Origin: Erodium maritimum
Lineage: Eukaryota; Streptophyta; Magnoliopsida; Geraniales; Geraniaceae
DNA: 64,000 nucleotides
NCBI GenBank assembly: GCA_963921825.1
Contig: OY997596.1
Coordinates: 59,222,754-59,286,753, forward strand
Direction: 5' to 3'
Shown here one piece after another: positions 23,514 to 36,890 of this stretch. The position numbers and the translations under genes are program-made. The stretch's first letter is position 1. Each line of letters starts with the position of its first letter. A model generated the notes under the pieces. That model was not told the origin of the DNA. It ran no database searches and saw nothing but the letters and a program-made list of their open reading frames with translations.

Positions 23514-25780
23514 TCAGTTAGATCTTTCTCCAACAAGACACGTGTGGAAACTCGTACTCGACATTTTCCCTATTTTTGGTGCAATTTTGCCAATCCCACC
23601 TACATGTAAACTCAATCTCATCCTAAAGATATCACATTGGTGGGTCGTGAACGTTTTTAGTATCTTCACCGTCTCATGTAAAAATGCTGGTCTCGATATC
23701 AGCGTACCAAAGTCTATTTTGGTCGCACGTCTATAAACATTGTTAAATCTTAGATTTTAACATGATATTAAAATCTAAACGGTCTTTCATGTAATATTTT
23801 TTCTTATTATTATAAACATCAGATTTTTTTTTTTGAGCGCCAGTTGTTTCTGGCCAACCTGTCCACTGCTTCGTCGGCTTAACATGTTACATGGCCCATA
23901 GGAATAGCAAATGTGAGTATTAAGGCATGTCCTTTTGGGATTTGTGTGCATGTGCTGAGTCTCGGCCATTTTTCTCATAATTGGAAAGAGAAGTTTACGT
24001 TAACTTCTTAATTGAATCGTGAATTTGACAGGTGAGCACGGTCGGTTTCAATTACTAAAAAGAACGGTCTTTCGGATTGATTAGGAAACACATCGGGTCG
24101 GAAAATTAATCGGTATTGATTAGTGTAATAACATTGGATTTCAGATATTTCGAAGAAAATTTGTGATTGGAAGAAACAATTCGATAATATGTAGATGAAC
24201 TAAACCTGATAATCGATATGCATACACATTCATTTTCTCATCTTTTTTTTTGTTGCACCATCGATTATATCTTTGGCTTCTACAACACTTTGTCCACCGC
24301 ATCCCGTCCACCATGTCCCGTCCTCAACGTCACGTTCTGGTGCTCCGACGACACCGTTTTTTTATAACAAATCTGGGTTCTCGTCGTCCGAAACTATTGT
24401 ATCTCGTTCCTCAGTGTTCAGATTTACGTCCGTCTCTGGTTTTTCACCGTGTTATTCCAGATCTCTCATTTTAATTAAGACCAAGGACCAACACAACTTA
24501 ATGACAAAAAAACTTTTTTTTTTGAAATGTCAGTATTAAGAGAAACCCTGATATTTCGGACATATGATTATTTGATTTTAAATTTAACTAGTTCAAGGAA
24601 CCATATCTATGACTTGGTATGTTGTCAAAGGGGAATCAAAAATGTCAACGCATTTCATACTGTTAGGTTCATTGCAACTTGAAATTGATAAATATTTTTA
24701 TCATTTGCGTTTAATTGTAGATCTTGGATGCTTCGACAGCAGTCAGGACTCACCAAGTCCGACCTCCGAGAGATCTAAAGGTGGTCTTCTTTTGACCATC
24801 TATCAATAAAAACCTTTGTTTATTTAATTCGTAAGTATAAACCCACGTGTTCTTTAATGTTGAGTAATTAAAAAACGATTAAGCTCGTAATTGACCGGGA
24901 AGCTATTTAATGCTATTGCACGTGGTAATCGAGCTCATAAGTTCGGTCGCTTCGCTCCCAAATACAACATTTAGGCACTACTTGAACATGACTTTCAGTT
25001 TTGTTTTCCAACCCCCATCGTTCCTTCATGTCTATGCGGCGCTGCAATACCGTTTATAACGGTTATGTTGTTAAAAGAACTACGAAAAATTATGTTTTAT
25101 GTCTGTTCTTCTTTAGTGGTCAGGGAATGGTAATCATGACGCACTCGTTTGTAGTTGATTTCGAATTTCAATAAAATTATACCTTTCGTTAAAAAAACAG
25201 TTTGAGGAAAAAAAGAGAATATTCATACACTAATTATTTTTGTCTTAATTTTAAGAAAGCCAAAATTTAATTAGTGTTCCATTTTTGGCTATTTCCTTGA
25301 TTTTATGGATCATAAGTATAAATTAGAGGTATATTTCAGTCCACTTAATTAGCGGGTACATTTATCGTCATGGTGTGAACATTTGTACGAGTCAAATATT
25401 CAAACATCAATCATTTTTTTTCTCTGACTAATGATCACACATTATAACCAAAATTTGTTTGATCAAACAATCAAATGCTTAGTGGGAACCAGAAGTTGAT
25501 GTCAAAACGAAACGAAATATGTCTAGTTCGGTAAAGTCCAACTTCAAAACAGTTCTAGTCCGACATTTGAACGAGTCTAACTCAACATTAGACATGTGCT
25601 AATGCATTATCCGACATTATAAAAACATATTCAAATACGTTATTTAATTATTCTGACATGTTCGCCGCCTCTCTCTGCTAGAGTACAACCTCACTGACTT
25701 AGCCACCTAAGGTCATTGCAGCCATGACTATTGCCATGACTCCTCTTCTCTTCCTCGCATTCTATGAACGTGTTTTCGAC
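23514..25780. other. AT-rich intergenic region
   Basis: No gene recognised. A T-run followed by GAGCGCCAG at 23826-23846 could be the reverse-oriented A-tail of a LINE piece of about 160 bp. A C-rich island at 24245-24480 resembles the 5' leaders of the short retroposons elsewhere in the window but has no clear tail. The rest is featureless. Confidence 0.35.
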
Positions 25781-25789
25781 AATTACTCC

Positions 25790-26055
25790 CATGTGCCTTT
25801 TCCTGAGGATTTTGTTAGGGGTTTCCTCTCCCGACTATGTTCGGCACCAACTCTGCAACTCCGATGATTTTGTTGACGCCGCCACCGTCGCCGCCGTATC
25901 TGAAGCCACTGTCGTCGTTGGTCTCCCGACTCTGTTCGACATCATTTCTGCAACCCCGATGGTTTTTGTTGATGCCGCCACCACCGCGTCCGTCTCCCTA
26001 TCCGACGCCGTTGTCGTCGCCGTCTCTGAAGCCGTCGTCATCGTTGCCTCCTAAA
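25790..26055 (+). other. Unrecognised ORF-like block with an internal duplication
   Basis: A GC-rich island holds a frame in which about 93 bp are duplicated: CTCCCGACTATGTTCGGCAC at 25830 and CTCCCGACTCTGTTCGACAT at 25922. Both are followed by GATGATTTTGTTGACGCCGCC-like text. The predicted peptide is Val/Ala-rich (VDAATVAAVSEATVVV) and matches nothing I know. It may be a decayed gene or retroposon leader. The following 26160-26755 is empty. Confidence 0.35.
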
Positions 26056-26759
26056 CTGCTTCCTCCCTCCCCCACCACTGACGACCACATGTTCTACCTT
26101 GAGCAGTGTTCGTCAACCTTTCTTAGTTTTTATTTGGGTACTACTTTATGACTTAATTAGCTTTAGTTACGCTTTATTAGAACGTTCTAGATGTTTAATT
26201 TGTGTAGGAGTTAGTTTTTTTGACTAGTCAAGACTCTCAAACATATATTAACTTTATTTGAAAGTAACCAAAGTTTCTGTTTTACTCAACAAAAAAAAAT
26301 TCTGCTTACATGTGTCTTCCATTCCGCGTTCAGACTAACGTAATCATGATCTACGATTTTTAATTTTTAGTTCAGGAGTGATTTCCAGTAAACATTTTTG
26401 TATATATTTATTATTTAATAATAAAGGATCAAATAAAGAGGAATTATCCACTTCACAAGGCAAGCCCTTCCACCTATTATGGCCACGCGCAGAGAGGCGC
26501 GTGAGTCTCACTCCGAGTGTCGGTTACACTATGTTTGGTAGTAATTCAATTTCTATAAACTCATTATTTAAGGTTACAAAATATAAATGATAATACCAAA
26601 TTCAATTCTACATATATTTAATTCTAAATCAAGGTTAAAAGTCAATTTAAAATGAACCTGCCAACTCAGCTCGAATTGATTGGCCAATAGCATCACTTTC
26701 CTTTCTAATCATCCAATAAGCACTAAGAACATGTATAGCGCTACGACTCAGGTCAAGAA

Positions 26760-26990
26760 TTGCGATTTACAACCTGCTAGTTGGTGGTTCGTAGTTCATA
26801 GGTCGCTCGTTTGTTGTAGACCGTAAATTTTACGGTCACATACCGCTAAATAACGGGTTGTTATCGCGGCCTGCGACCTATTATTTCGGTTTTTGGGTCG
26901 TGGGTTGCTGGTCGTGCGCCAACCAGTCACTCTGCAGCACGTGGTCATCCCGCTTTTTTTTAAATACATAAACCAGATTTAAATATATAG
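26760..26990 (-). repeat. Dispersed repeat, copy 2
   Basis: Reverse-oriented relative of 4795-5050, sharing the poly-T/poly-A run followed by ATACATAAACCAGATTTAAA, the CCACGTG..GAC word and CGTTATTTAGCGGT. About 60-70 percent similar by eye, so old. Confidence 0.5.
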
Positions 26991-27468
26991 GATTCGTCCA
27001 AAATTATTATTATCAAATTTATTTAATTTTTTTATAACATTACTGTTTTAATATTTTTTTAATAAATTTAGTAAAATAACCTATCAATATTCACTCATAA
27101 TCCAAGCCTCTACCAGGTTCTCATTACTGTGGAATATACTTAAATTCAGAAGGGGTGAACCATTATTTTGCACAATCAACCCTTAAGAGCAAGAACAACG
27201 GAACGGCCCCGTTCCCCGCGCCGCTCCGTTCGCTGGCCGGGCGCGCTGGCCGTTCCGCTGTAATCGGCGAAAATCACGGCCCCGCTCCCCCTCCACGTGC
27301 TCCCGCTCCCGCTGCACACGCCCCCGCTCCCCACTCGCTGGCCGGGCGCGTTGGACGCGCCTGCGCGCCGTCTCTCTCGCTGGCAGCGTGTGGGGCTGCC
27401 ACGTGTCCCGACCGTTGCACCTCAAACGGCTAGTTTTTTTTTAATTCAAAAATCAACAAATAAAACCC

Positions 27469-27476
27469 TATAAATA
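27469..27476 (+). promoter_or_regulatory. TATA box of the Harbinger ORF1 gene
   Basis: TATAAATA lies 105-112 bp upstream of the ATG at 27581, in the context CCCTATAAATACCCC. It is followed by a C/T-rich leader, a textbook plant core promoter. Confidence 0.75.
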
Positions 27477-27580
27477 CCCCTTTCCTCTCATATTTTTCAC
27501 ACCACTTCCTACTTCAACTATCCAACTTCACTCTCTCCTTCCCAAATTCTCCTCTCTCGTTTCAATTATTCTCGCGAAAA

Positions 27581-28968
27581 ATGTCGGGCGACGCTGGGTC
27601 TCGTGCACACTCATTTGGTGACGAACGAGAATTCACCGAGGACGAACTGGCACGAGGTTTCGGAGACATTCTGACGGGCCCTCGCTCCAACTCCCCAAGC
27701 TCGAACCCGGGGTCGAGTTCAGGTTAGTGCAAACTTATTTTATTGTATTAATGCATTTTATTCATTTTTTTGATTAATTATTTGCACTTATTTTATTATT
27801 TTATTTTTGAGCACTTAATTTAATGTATAATTTTTTTTGTATTAAATTTTTGAGCACTTAATTTAATGTATAAATATTTTTGTTAGGGCAAACCCGTCCC
27901 CCACAATACCAAATGGCGCCAGGGTTCCAAGTGCCATCACAATGGAGCATGCCCCCACAAGGGTTCCAAGTGCCATCACAATGGAGCATGTCCCCACCAG
28001 AATCACAATCACAATGGGGCATGAGACCCCAATTCTACAACTACGAGGGTCATCCACTACCCGACGTAGAAACCCCCCAACCATCCTCTTCCCAACGACG
28101 AGGCCGAGCCCCTGCCCCTGCCCGAGCCCGAGCCCGAGCCCCTGCCCGAGCCCAACCCCGAGCCCAACCCGAAGAACCAGAGGCAGATGGCCGGACATTC
28201 AGCAAGGAGGAGGACAACCACCTCATAACTTGCTGGTTGAGCACAACAAGAGACGCCGTCAAGGGCAACTCGCAAACCGGCAACACATTCTGGTGCTCAG
28301 TGCAGAGGAAATACAACTCCCAGAACCGTTACCCACCTCGCCGTTGGGAAGCCCTCAAGAAACGTTGGCTCAGAGGTTCCGGCCAGACAAGGAGGATGCT
28401 CGGCTATTTGAAGAGGTTCAGGACCGAGAAGCCGAGCGGCGCAAACGACGATGAGCACTTGAGACGTGCGAAGCAAATGTGGGAGGATGATGGGAAAGTG
28501 TTTAAAGAGCACCCGCTAAAGTTCGACCTTGATCATTGGGTTTGGAGGCTCGATGGCAATGAGAAGTTCAGTGCCGAGGAGGGCACAATGAGAACTGTCC
28601 GCCGTCAAGTACGCCAACAACGACAGCGGTTGGATGAGGCTGGGGCTTACAGCTCAACCCCACCTACAAGCACAGGGGAGGAGGGCACACCTCTCAGTGG
28701 TGAGTCCCAACCACCAGAATGGGGAGGAAGCGAGAACTACGAGGGGACTCAAGTCCCTCTCAGCGACACACCCCCATCCCCTGAGGCCGACCCAAGTCTC
28801 CCTCCCCGACCGCAAGGGAAGAAGGCAGCGAAGGCCGCAAAGAAGGGGACCGTCCTCACGGCCCAAATGTCTGCCTTCGTCGAGCTGGAACGTTCACGGG
28901 TGGATGCTGAACGTTCACTTCGCGAACAACATGTAGAAAGGCATCGCCTGATACAATCATTAACCTAA
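27581..28968 (+). CDS. PIF/Harbinger ORF1, Myb/SANT-like DNA-binding protein
   Basis: Exons 27581-27722 and 27887-28968 (GT-AG intron, phases fit) encode 407 residues. In order they hold an acidic start (DEREFTEDELARGFGDIL), a tandem duplication GFQVPSQWSM x2, an Ala-Pro-Arg tract (about residues 110-130), and a trihelix/Myb-like domain (FSKEEDNHLITCWLSTTRD, FWCSVQRKYNSQ, RRWEALKKRW). After that come a domain like the NAM-associated C-terminus and a Lys-rich stretch before a helical end. Such proteins, often annotated glutathione S-transferase T3-like, bind the transposon ends together with the transposase. The frame stops at TAA 28966 but stays open for 65 further codons to TGA at 29166 with helical, coiled-coil-like content (FFKSELRQLISTLKAQIEEL). 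The TAA is probably a C-to-T change from CAA. Confidence 0.75.
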
Positions 28969-29356
28969 CAGTGGGAATCAAACCTCGCCACCTACAAGGA
29001 GGTTCTGGGGGCGGATACATCTTCCTACGACGAAGAGGCTATGGCAGACCATAAGTTTTTCAAGTCCGAACTGCGACAACTCATATCCACCCTTAAAGCC
29101 CAAATTGAAGAACTTCGACGACAACCCCCACCATCGGATGTCGGCCCAACAGACGATGATTCTTGAACTTGTATTTTGTTTTGGGTTGTATTAAAAGGGG
29201 TTGAATAAAATTAGAAGTTCATTTATATTCGTGTTGAATTTATTTATTAATTATTGATTGTCCTTAATTATTTATTTCCAAAATTGTTTAAATTATAAAC
29301 AATTTAAACGGTTTCTGATAACGAATTAAATAAAACAGGAAAATAACAAATAATAA

Positions 29357-29510
29357 TCCAGTCAGCACTGTTCTGCACTCCCAGGACCTCAAGGTCTTTT
29401 CTGTTGCAAAACACCCATTTTTCTGCACTCCCACTCCCTGACTTTTGTCCAGTCAGCACAAGGTGTGCACTCCCACTCCCTGACCAAGGCCTTTTCTGTT
29501 GTTCATGTTC
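29357..29510 (+). repeat. Subterminal direct repeats of the Harbinger element
   Basis: Two related blocks, 29357-29410 and 29451-29510, share CCAGTCAGCAC, TGCACTCCCA and CTTTTCTGTTG. Subterminal repeats are common binding sites for Harbinger ORF1/transposase proteins. Confidence 0.6.
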
Positions 29511-29581
29511 TAACCTTTGCCGCAAGCGGACGTGAACCAGTTACCGGTATTATTTAATTCCCAGTTTCGCGTCCGCCAAAT

Positions 29582-29613
29582 GCCACGTCAGTCATGTGGC
29601 GGTACTATAAATA
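29582..29613 (+). promoter_or_regulatory. VTC1 core promoter: CCACGTCA motif and TATA box
   Basis: TATAAATA at 29606-29613 follows CCACGTCA at 29583-29590. Only 92 bp separate the TATA box from the Harbinger target duplication, so everything further upstream is transposon sequence. Confidence 0.75.
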
Positions 29614-29801
29614 CAGCTCTCCGACGAACCGTTGAGACTCGGAAGAGAAAATAAAGAGAAATCAAGAGATACGCGAAGCTACATAAGCTCACCGGATCGA
29701 TTCGGTTCCTGATCCTGATCCTGCAAGTTCTGACTCGCCTGGATTGGGATTCTAAGCTCCATTACTCGGATCGCTTCTGGTTCTCATCGGTGAGCTACAA
29801 G

Positions 29802-32283
<2,482 letters not shown>

Positions 32284-33622
32284 AAGATAAGGTATTTGTT
32301 GTGTTCAGATAAGTAGTGTACTTTAATTTAATTTGTTCATTTCTCTACACAAAGTGTAAAAGTTCAGTCAAGTTTGATGTGTATCCAGGATTCATTTCTT
32401 GTTATGCAAGTCATGACATGATGTTGTTGGGTGTGAAATGTGTAGCTTTACAGCTATGTAAAAGAAGAAATAAATTATGAATTTTATTTTTGCTTATTTT
32501 GTGTTTAATTTAATATTTGCAAGATGAGCTTCTTTTTCAGACCTTTCTTTTTGCACATTAAAGCCAATGGTTGGTGTGATATGCATATCCATTCCACTAA
32601 TTCTTCAGCATATTATTAATAGCCTTTTGATCCCAAAAGCATTTTGATTCTGCATAAAGAAGTGATTTAAAAGCACCTGACACCTACCAATGACCTTTTT
32701 TTTGAAATACCTACCAAAGACTTGGACATGATCAGGTACTCAATCAAACACTGATTATGCTCTTAATCAAGCATCATAACTTGGTAGCTGGTACTATATA
32801 ATGAATAGAATATCACTACAAAATGAATAAGAGGTTTATAAAAAATTAACTGTAAATAAGTATTGAGGAGTGCTATGCGAATTTTACGATAATTATTTCT
32901 GACGTTGTGTTTCATAACACTGACTCGAAATGTTTAGTTTTTATTCGTATAGATACTAAAATATACTTGGCTCAATTAATTTTGAATCTCAACATGTGTA
33001 GTTTGATTATTTTTTAATTAAAATAACCATTATCATAGTCCGTTAGTATTTATATAACACTTATAATAATATTATCAATAAATACTATAACTGTCACGAT
33101 TTTTTTTAATTTTTTGAGGCAAAAAATATATTAGCAATATTTATTATTATATTGTTTAATTATGAACAATACAAATAGAAATAAAAAAAGTGACATTAGT
33201 AATTATTATGTAATATATGTTTATTAATAATTTAAAAAAATACAAAAACCCATTAATCACCGACTATTCCCCGACTAACGTCTAGAAGCCTTGTCATTTA
33301 ACAAATGTCTAACATTTTTACCTTGTTATTAATAAGGGTTAAATGTAAAAGCTTACTCCAAAGTATCGGTTATGAATAGTAAACTATCCAAATATCAAAT
33401 CAAGTAGGTTAAGTTTCGGTCACATGTTGTTTATATGTTTTTATGAATTGAAAATTATCAAAATTTGGTCTAATTTTTTTTCTAATACGTGACCAGTGAT
33501 CTAATCAATACTTTAGGGTAGTTGTTCGTGACCAATACAATTGGGTATGTTTTTACATTTAACCATACTAATACTAATAAATAAAGAAATGAGAAGTGTC
33601 CACGTAAGCATTTGGTCACAGT
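32284..33622. other. Intergenic region VTC1-RPL5
   Basis: The VTC1 3' UTR extends to about 32480 (AATAAATTATG near 32469 is a likely polyadenylation signal). The rest is AT-rich and empty. An AACCCTAA telo-box-like word at 33623-33630, just before the RPL5 start, is reminiscent of ribosomal-protein promoters. Confidence 0.45.
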
Positions 33623-33688
33623 AACCCTAAAGCCTTCATTTTTCCAATCGGTCGTCTTCCCCAACTATACAGAGTAGAACCAGAGGAA

Positions 33689-36238
33689 ATGGCTTTCTCT
33701 GCAATCCTCCGCAAATCGGAATCGTACCTAGTTCCTTTCGCAACCCGAGTCGTCGGAGTTGAGCGAAATCAACACCGTGCGCTCTTCACTGCTCTCAATC
33801 ACCCGACAAACATCTCCAACACCTCTGGATCCAGCCGGAGCTTCTCGGCTTCCGGCGAGCCTTCTGAGGCCGGTGGCGGCGATGGGGAGAGTCGGAATGC
33901 TGGTCGGGTGAGTTTTATGGCCTTCGATTAGGTCGCTTTTCTGGGTTTATGTTTGTTTCCTGAAATCATGAATGTAGGTCTTTGTTTCTGTTTGTTTCCT
34001 GAGATTGTGAATGTGAGTTTCCGAGAAAATGATTCGTTGGGTTGATGGTCTTCTATTTGTTTTGCTTCATGTGAATCGTATCAGTTTCAGCTCCAAGTTC
34101 ATTTTTGGCCTTCAATCCAGTTGTGATGCCTAGTTCAGATCGAATCAACCATCAGTAAAGAAAGAACTTAGTTATCTATAAACCTAAGAACATACAGATT
34201 CATCAAACTGGGATTTTTATTGTTCATACCATGTTAAAACTGGGTTGATTGCTAAAAACTACATTATGCATTGCCCACTTGCGAAAAACTACATTATGTA
34301 TTGTCCACATTTTAAAACTACACTATCTTTTGACCACGGTCATTTACTTACACAATTTAGAATATTCCGTTAAAATTAGGGACGTGGACAATACATAAAT
34401 GTAGTTTTTCGCTCGTGGATAATACATAATGTAGTTTAAAGCGTGGACAATACGTAATTTAGTTTTTCGTCGCAAGTGGACAATACATAATGTAGTTCTT
34501 AGCAATTAACTCGTTAAAATTTTCCATTTTTTCTGTTCCCATGAAAACCAAATTTCTCTGAAACTACAACTTGTGTTCTGGGAATAATTACAACCCGAGT
34601 TTGCAATAATGTTGGTAAGTTTTTATGCTGAGTGTTGTAGTAGAGTTTTGGCTTGACTTTTATGATCATCCTATGTTTATAGAAACACTATCTATTCTAT
34701 AGTTATAGACCTAAATTTCCTTGCCAAAATTATCAGTCAGTACAAAAGTTTTAGGTTACACGTTAAGGATTAGGAGTTAGGCTTCACTTCACCCTCATGT
34801 CCTCTTGTGCTCCATTGGCTAAGTTACTCATAGGGTAGTAACTAGGGAAAATTGAAAAAAAAAAAGTACCCCGAGGTATTCCTTTTTGCAAGTTGTAGCT
34901 CTCTTGTTTGATAATTGCAAAAAAATAACTTTAACATGCCTTTTTGTTGCACTTCGTGTAAATTTGCTTATAAACGACGATTTTCCCATTTAAAAAATAA
35001 TAAGTAAAAATCCAAAATTTTCATTTCTCCTAGTTTTCTTCCGCTGTGTACGTCCAAAGAGGAAGAAAAGTAAAAGAGGTGAAAATTTTGGATTTTTTTT
35101 GCTTTTACTTATTATTTTTTAAGTTTAAAATTTCAAAGGTAAAATCCTCGTTTTGTAACAAATTTACACAAAATGTAATGAAAAGCGTAAAGGCAAGTTC
35201 AGGGCACTTTTTTGTAAAAAGCAAATAGGGCTACAATTTGCAAAAGGTGGATACCTCGGGTTCAGGGTACTTTTTTGCAGTTATTCCTACTAACTAACTT
35301 GTAGGAGAACATTGCTGGTAATCCATTGATAATTGCCTTATTGAAGGGTAAGTTTGGACCTTGCATGTTAAGAAAAAAGGACACATATTTTGGAACGAAT
35401 GGAGTAATAAGATACAAATGAGATGAATTGTGTTTATATCAACCATCAAATTCTGTAGGCACATGTATCTTTCTCTCCCTAAAATTGATTTACCTCTACT
35501 TATTAATCATAATCGACCAAATACATGTTCAATAGAGGGATAATCTCACTCAGCTACTTTTAAGTATGCACCTTTCTCAACTAACTACCTGAACTTTAAA
35601 AAGTTTTTGACAACTTTTGGGTGTGAAATGTTGAAAATACCCTCATTACAAAATCTCGTCTCTATTTTTGGTAGGTTGGAGGAATTCCAGATAGCATATA
35701 TTTTCACTATGAAGATGTATTACGTCAAGATCTTCTACTCAAATTGAACCGCTCCAACATTACTCAAATCCCCCGAGTGAAAGAAATAAGAGTAATGCCA
35801 AAGGTAACTGATGAAGCTACGACCAAGACCGGAAGATTAGCTATGGAGATTTCATGCAGTCAGAAGTTCACTCCATCAGAAAGCGGTTCTGGGAAATCTC
35901 AACCCAATACCTTTGTTGGATCTAAAGACAGAGGATATGTTCCTGATGTTATCAGACCGACCACACTACGAGGTCAGGCCATGACCAACTTTTTGCTCAG
36001 GTTGTTGACGGTAATGTCCATGTCTGATTGTAAAGTCAAGATAAGGGACAACATGGTTCATTTCTGGATGGACAAGGAGTTCTGTGAGTTTTCACCTGAA
36101 CTCGAGGATCATCTGGAGATTTTCGAACATGTTCGAGGAGGGTTCAATGTTAGTATTGTTACTACCGCTGAGACAAAGGAAGAGACTAAACTGTTGTGGA
36201 GTGGTCTTCTGCAGAAGGATGAGGGAGAAAGTTTATGA
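33689..36238 (+). CDS. RPL5: Nuclear-encoded mitochondrial ribosomal protein L5 with a presequence derived from MAM33
   Basis: Exons 33689-33907 and 35675-36238 (1.77 kb phase-0 intron) give 260 residues. Exon 2 encodes the whole plant mitochondrial uL5 protein: [72 protein letters not shown] and the end [14 protein letters not shown]. This gene is normally in the mitochondrial genome. Exon 1 (73 codons) is a basic, Ser/Arg-rich targeting peptide; 30 of its first 42 residues equal those of the MAM33 gene at 38377, including [10 protein letters not shown] and FTALNH. Exon 2 begins VGGIPDS, matching VEDIPDG at the start of MAM33 exon 2, before RPL5 sequence begins. The frame is intact with no stop, consistent with a functional transferred gene. 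Two MITEs lie in the intron. Confidence 0.93.
34242..34510. mobile_element. Foldback MITE 1 in RPL5 intron 1
   Basis: The left arm, GTTGATTGCTAAAAACTACA at 34236 onward, is the inverse of the right arm ending TGTAGTTCTTAGCAATTAAC at 34509. The word GGACAATACATAATGTAG is repeated several times in both orientations. It is non-coding and about 270 bp long. Confidence 0.75.
34850..35287. mobile_element. Foldback MITE 2 in RPL5 intron 1
   Basis: Left arm AAAGTACCCCGAGGTATTCC and right arm GGATACCTCGGGTTCAGGGT plus TACTTTTTTGCAG are inverted copies. Inner segments (AATAATAAGTAAAAATCC / GCTTTTACTTATTATTTTTT) also pair. It is about 440 bp long, with ends approximate. Confidence 0.7.
35540..35650 (-). 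repeat. MITE arm related to 46105-46393
   Basis: The reverse complement shares AGTTGTCAAAAAC, GGTAGTTAGTTGAGAA and GTAGCTGAGT with the element in P5CS intron 19. Only one arm is present, in RPL5 intron 1 about 25 bp before exon 2. Confidence 0.55.
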
Positions 36239-36875
36239 GATGTTAGGGTAGTGAAATGCAAAGGAGTTGATTTTTTTTTTTTATTCTCCAGAGGGATTGG
36301 CCTGTGATTCGTGATGTTCATCATGAATGTGACAAGTTTATAGAAGAGAAGAACTGCTTTGGCATATGAGTCACATTTTCATTTCACTTCCCTGTGTTTT
36401 GAGGGTTCATTTGCATGGTAATGAACTATTTTTCTTTGATTTTTTTTGTCAAGTTAGTATTATGTCTTGGTTTAACAGTGAGATCATTTATCATAAGCTT
36501 TTGGGCTATTCATAGATTGGAGGCTGTGACTCTTATTTCTCTGGCATCTCAATGGTAGTGAAATTGTGAAGATTAATGTTTGATTAGATAAAAGTTAGTA
36601 ATTATGGTATGCTTTTACCATGTCATATTTGTCAGGAATAATTGTAAAAACTTATTTTGAGTATTCATATTTTTATAATTGTAAAAAAGTACTACCAAAT
36701 TGTTTCTTATTGTACTTTCTATAAATTTGTTTTAGAACGATGGAAATTTAAATCTAAAAAAAATAACAATTTAAGAATGAAAAATCTAAATTTTTGGTTC
36801 TTTTAAATTTCTTAGGATATTAACATTTGGATGCACACTTTACTTTACAAAAAATATAATAAACATTCTTTATTA
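36239..36875. other. RPL5 3' flank
   Basis: Sequence after the RPL5 stop; the 3' UTR probably ends within the first 350 bp. I found no leftover of MAM33 exon 2 or 3 here, so the duplicated part of MAM33 seems to stop at the fusion point. Confidence 0.45.
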
Positions 36876-36890
36876 ACTTATTATGCGTGG

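Larger units (their letters stand above)
27187..29510 (+). mobile_element. PIF/Harbinger element carrying only ORF1
   Basis: Imperfect terminal inverted repeats GAGCAAGAACAACGGAA (27187-27203) and TTCTGTTGTTCATGTTC (29494-29510) match at 14 of 17 positions. They are flanked by TAA on both sides (27184-27186 and 29511-29513), the 3-bp target of PIF/Harbinger. Inside is one gene, a Myb/SANT-like ORF1 with its own TATA box and intron. No DDE transposase ORF is present in the 2.3 kb, so it must depend on a transposase elsewhere. The 5' end is very GC-rich with a repeated CTGGCCGGGCGCG, and the 3' end holds two subterminal repeats. Confidence 0.75.

Noticed and set aside
33689-36238. Reading this gene as a MAM33 paralogue because of its N-terminus
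   Set aside because: Only exon 1 and the first codons of exon 2 match MAM33; the rest is ribosomal protein L5.
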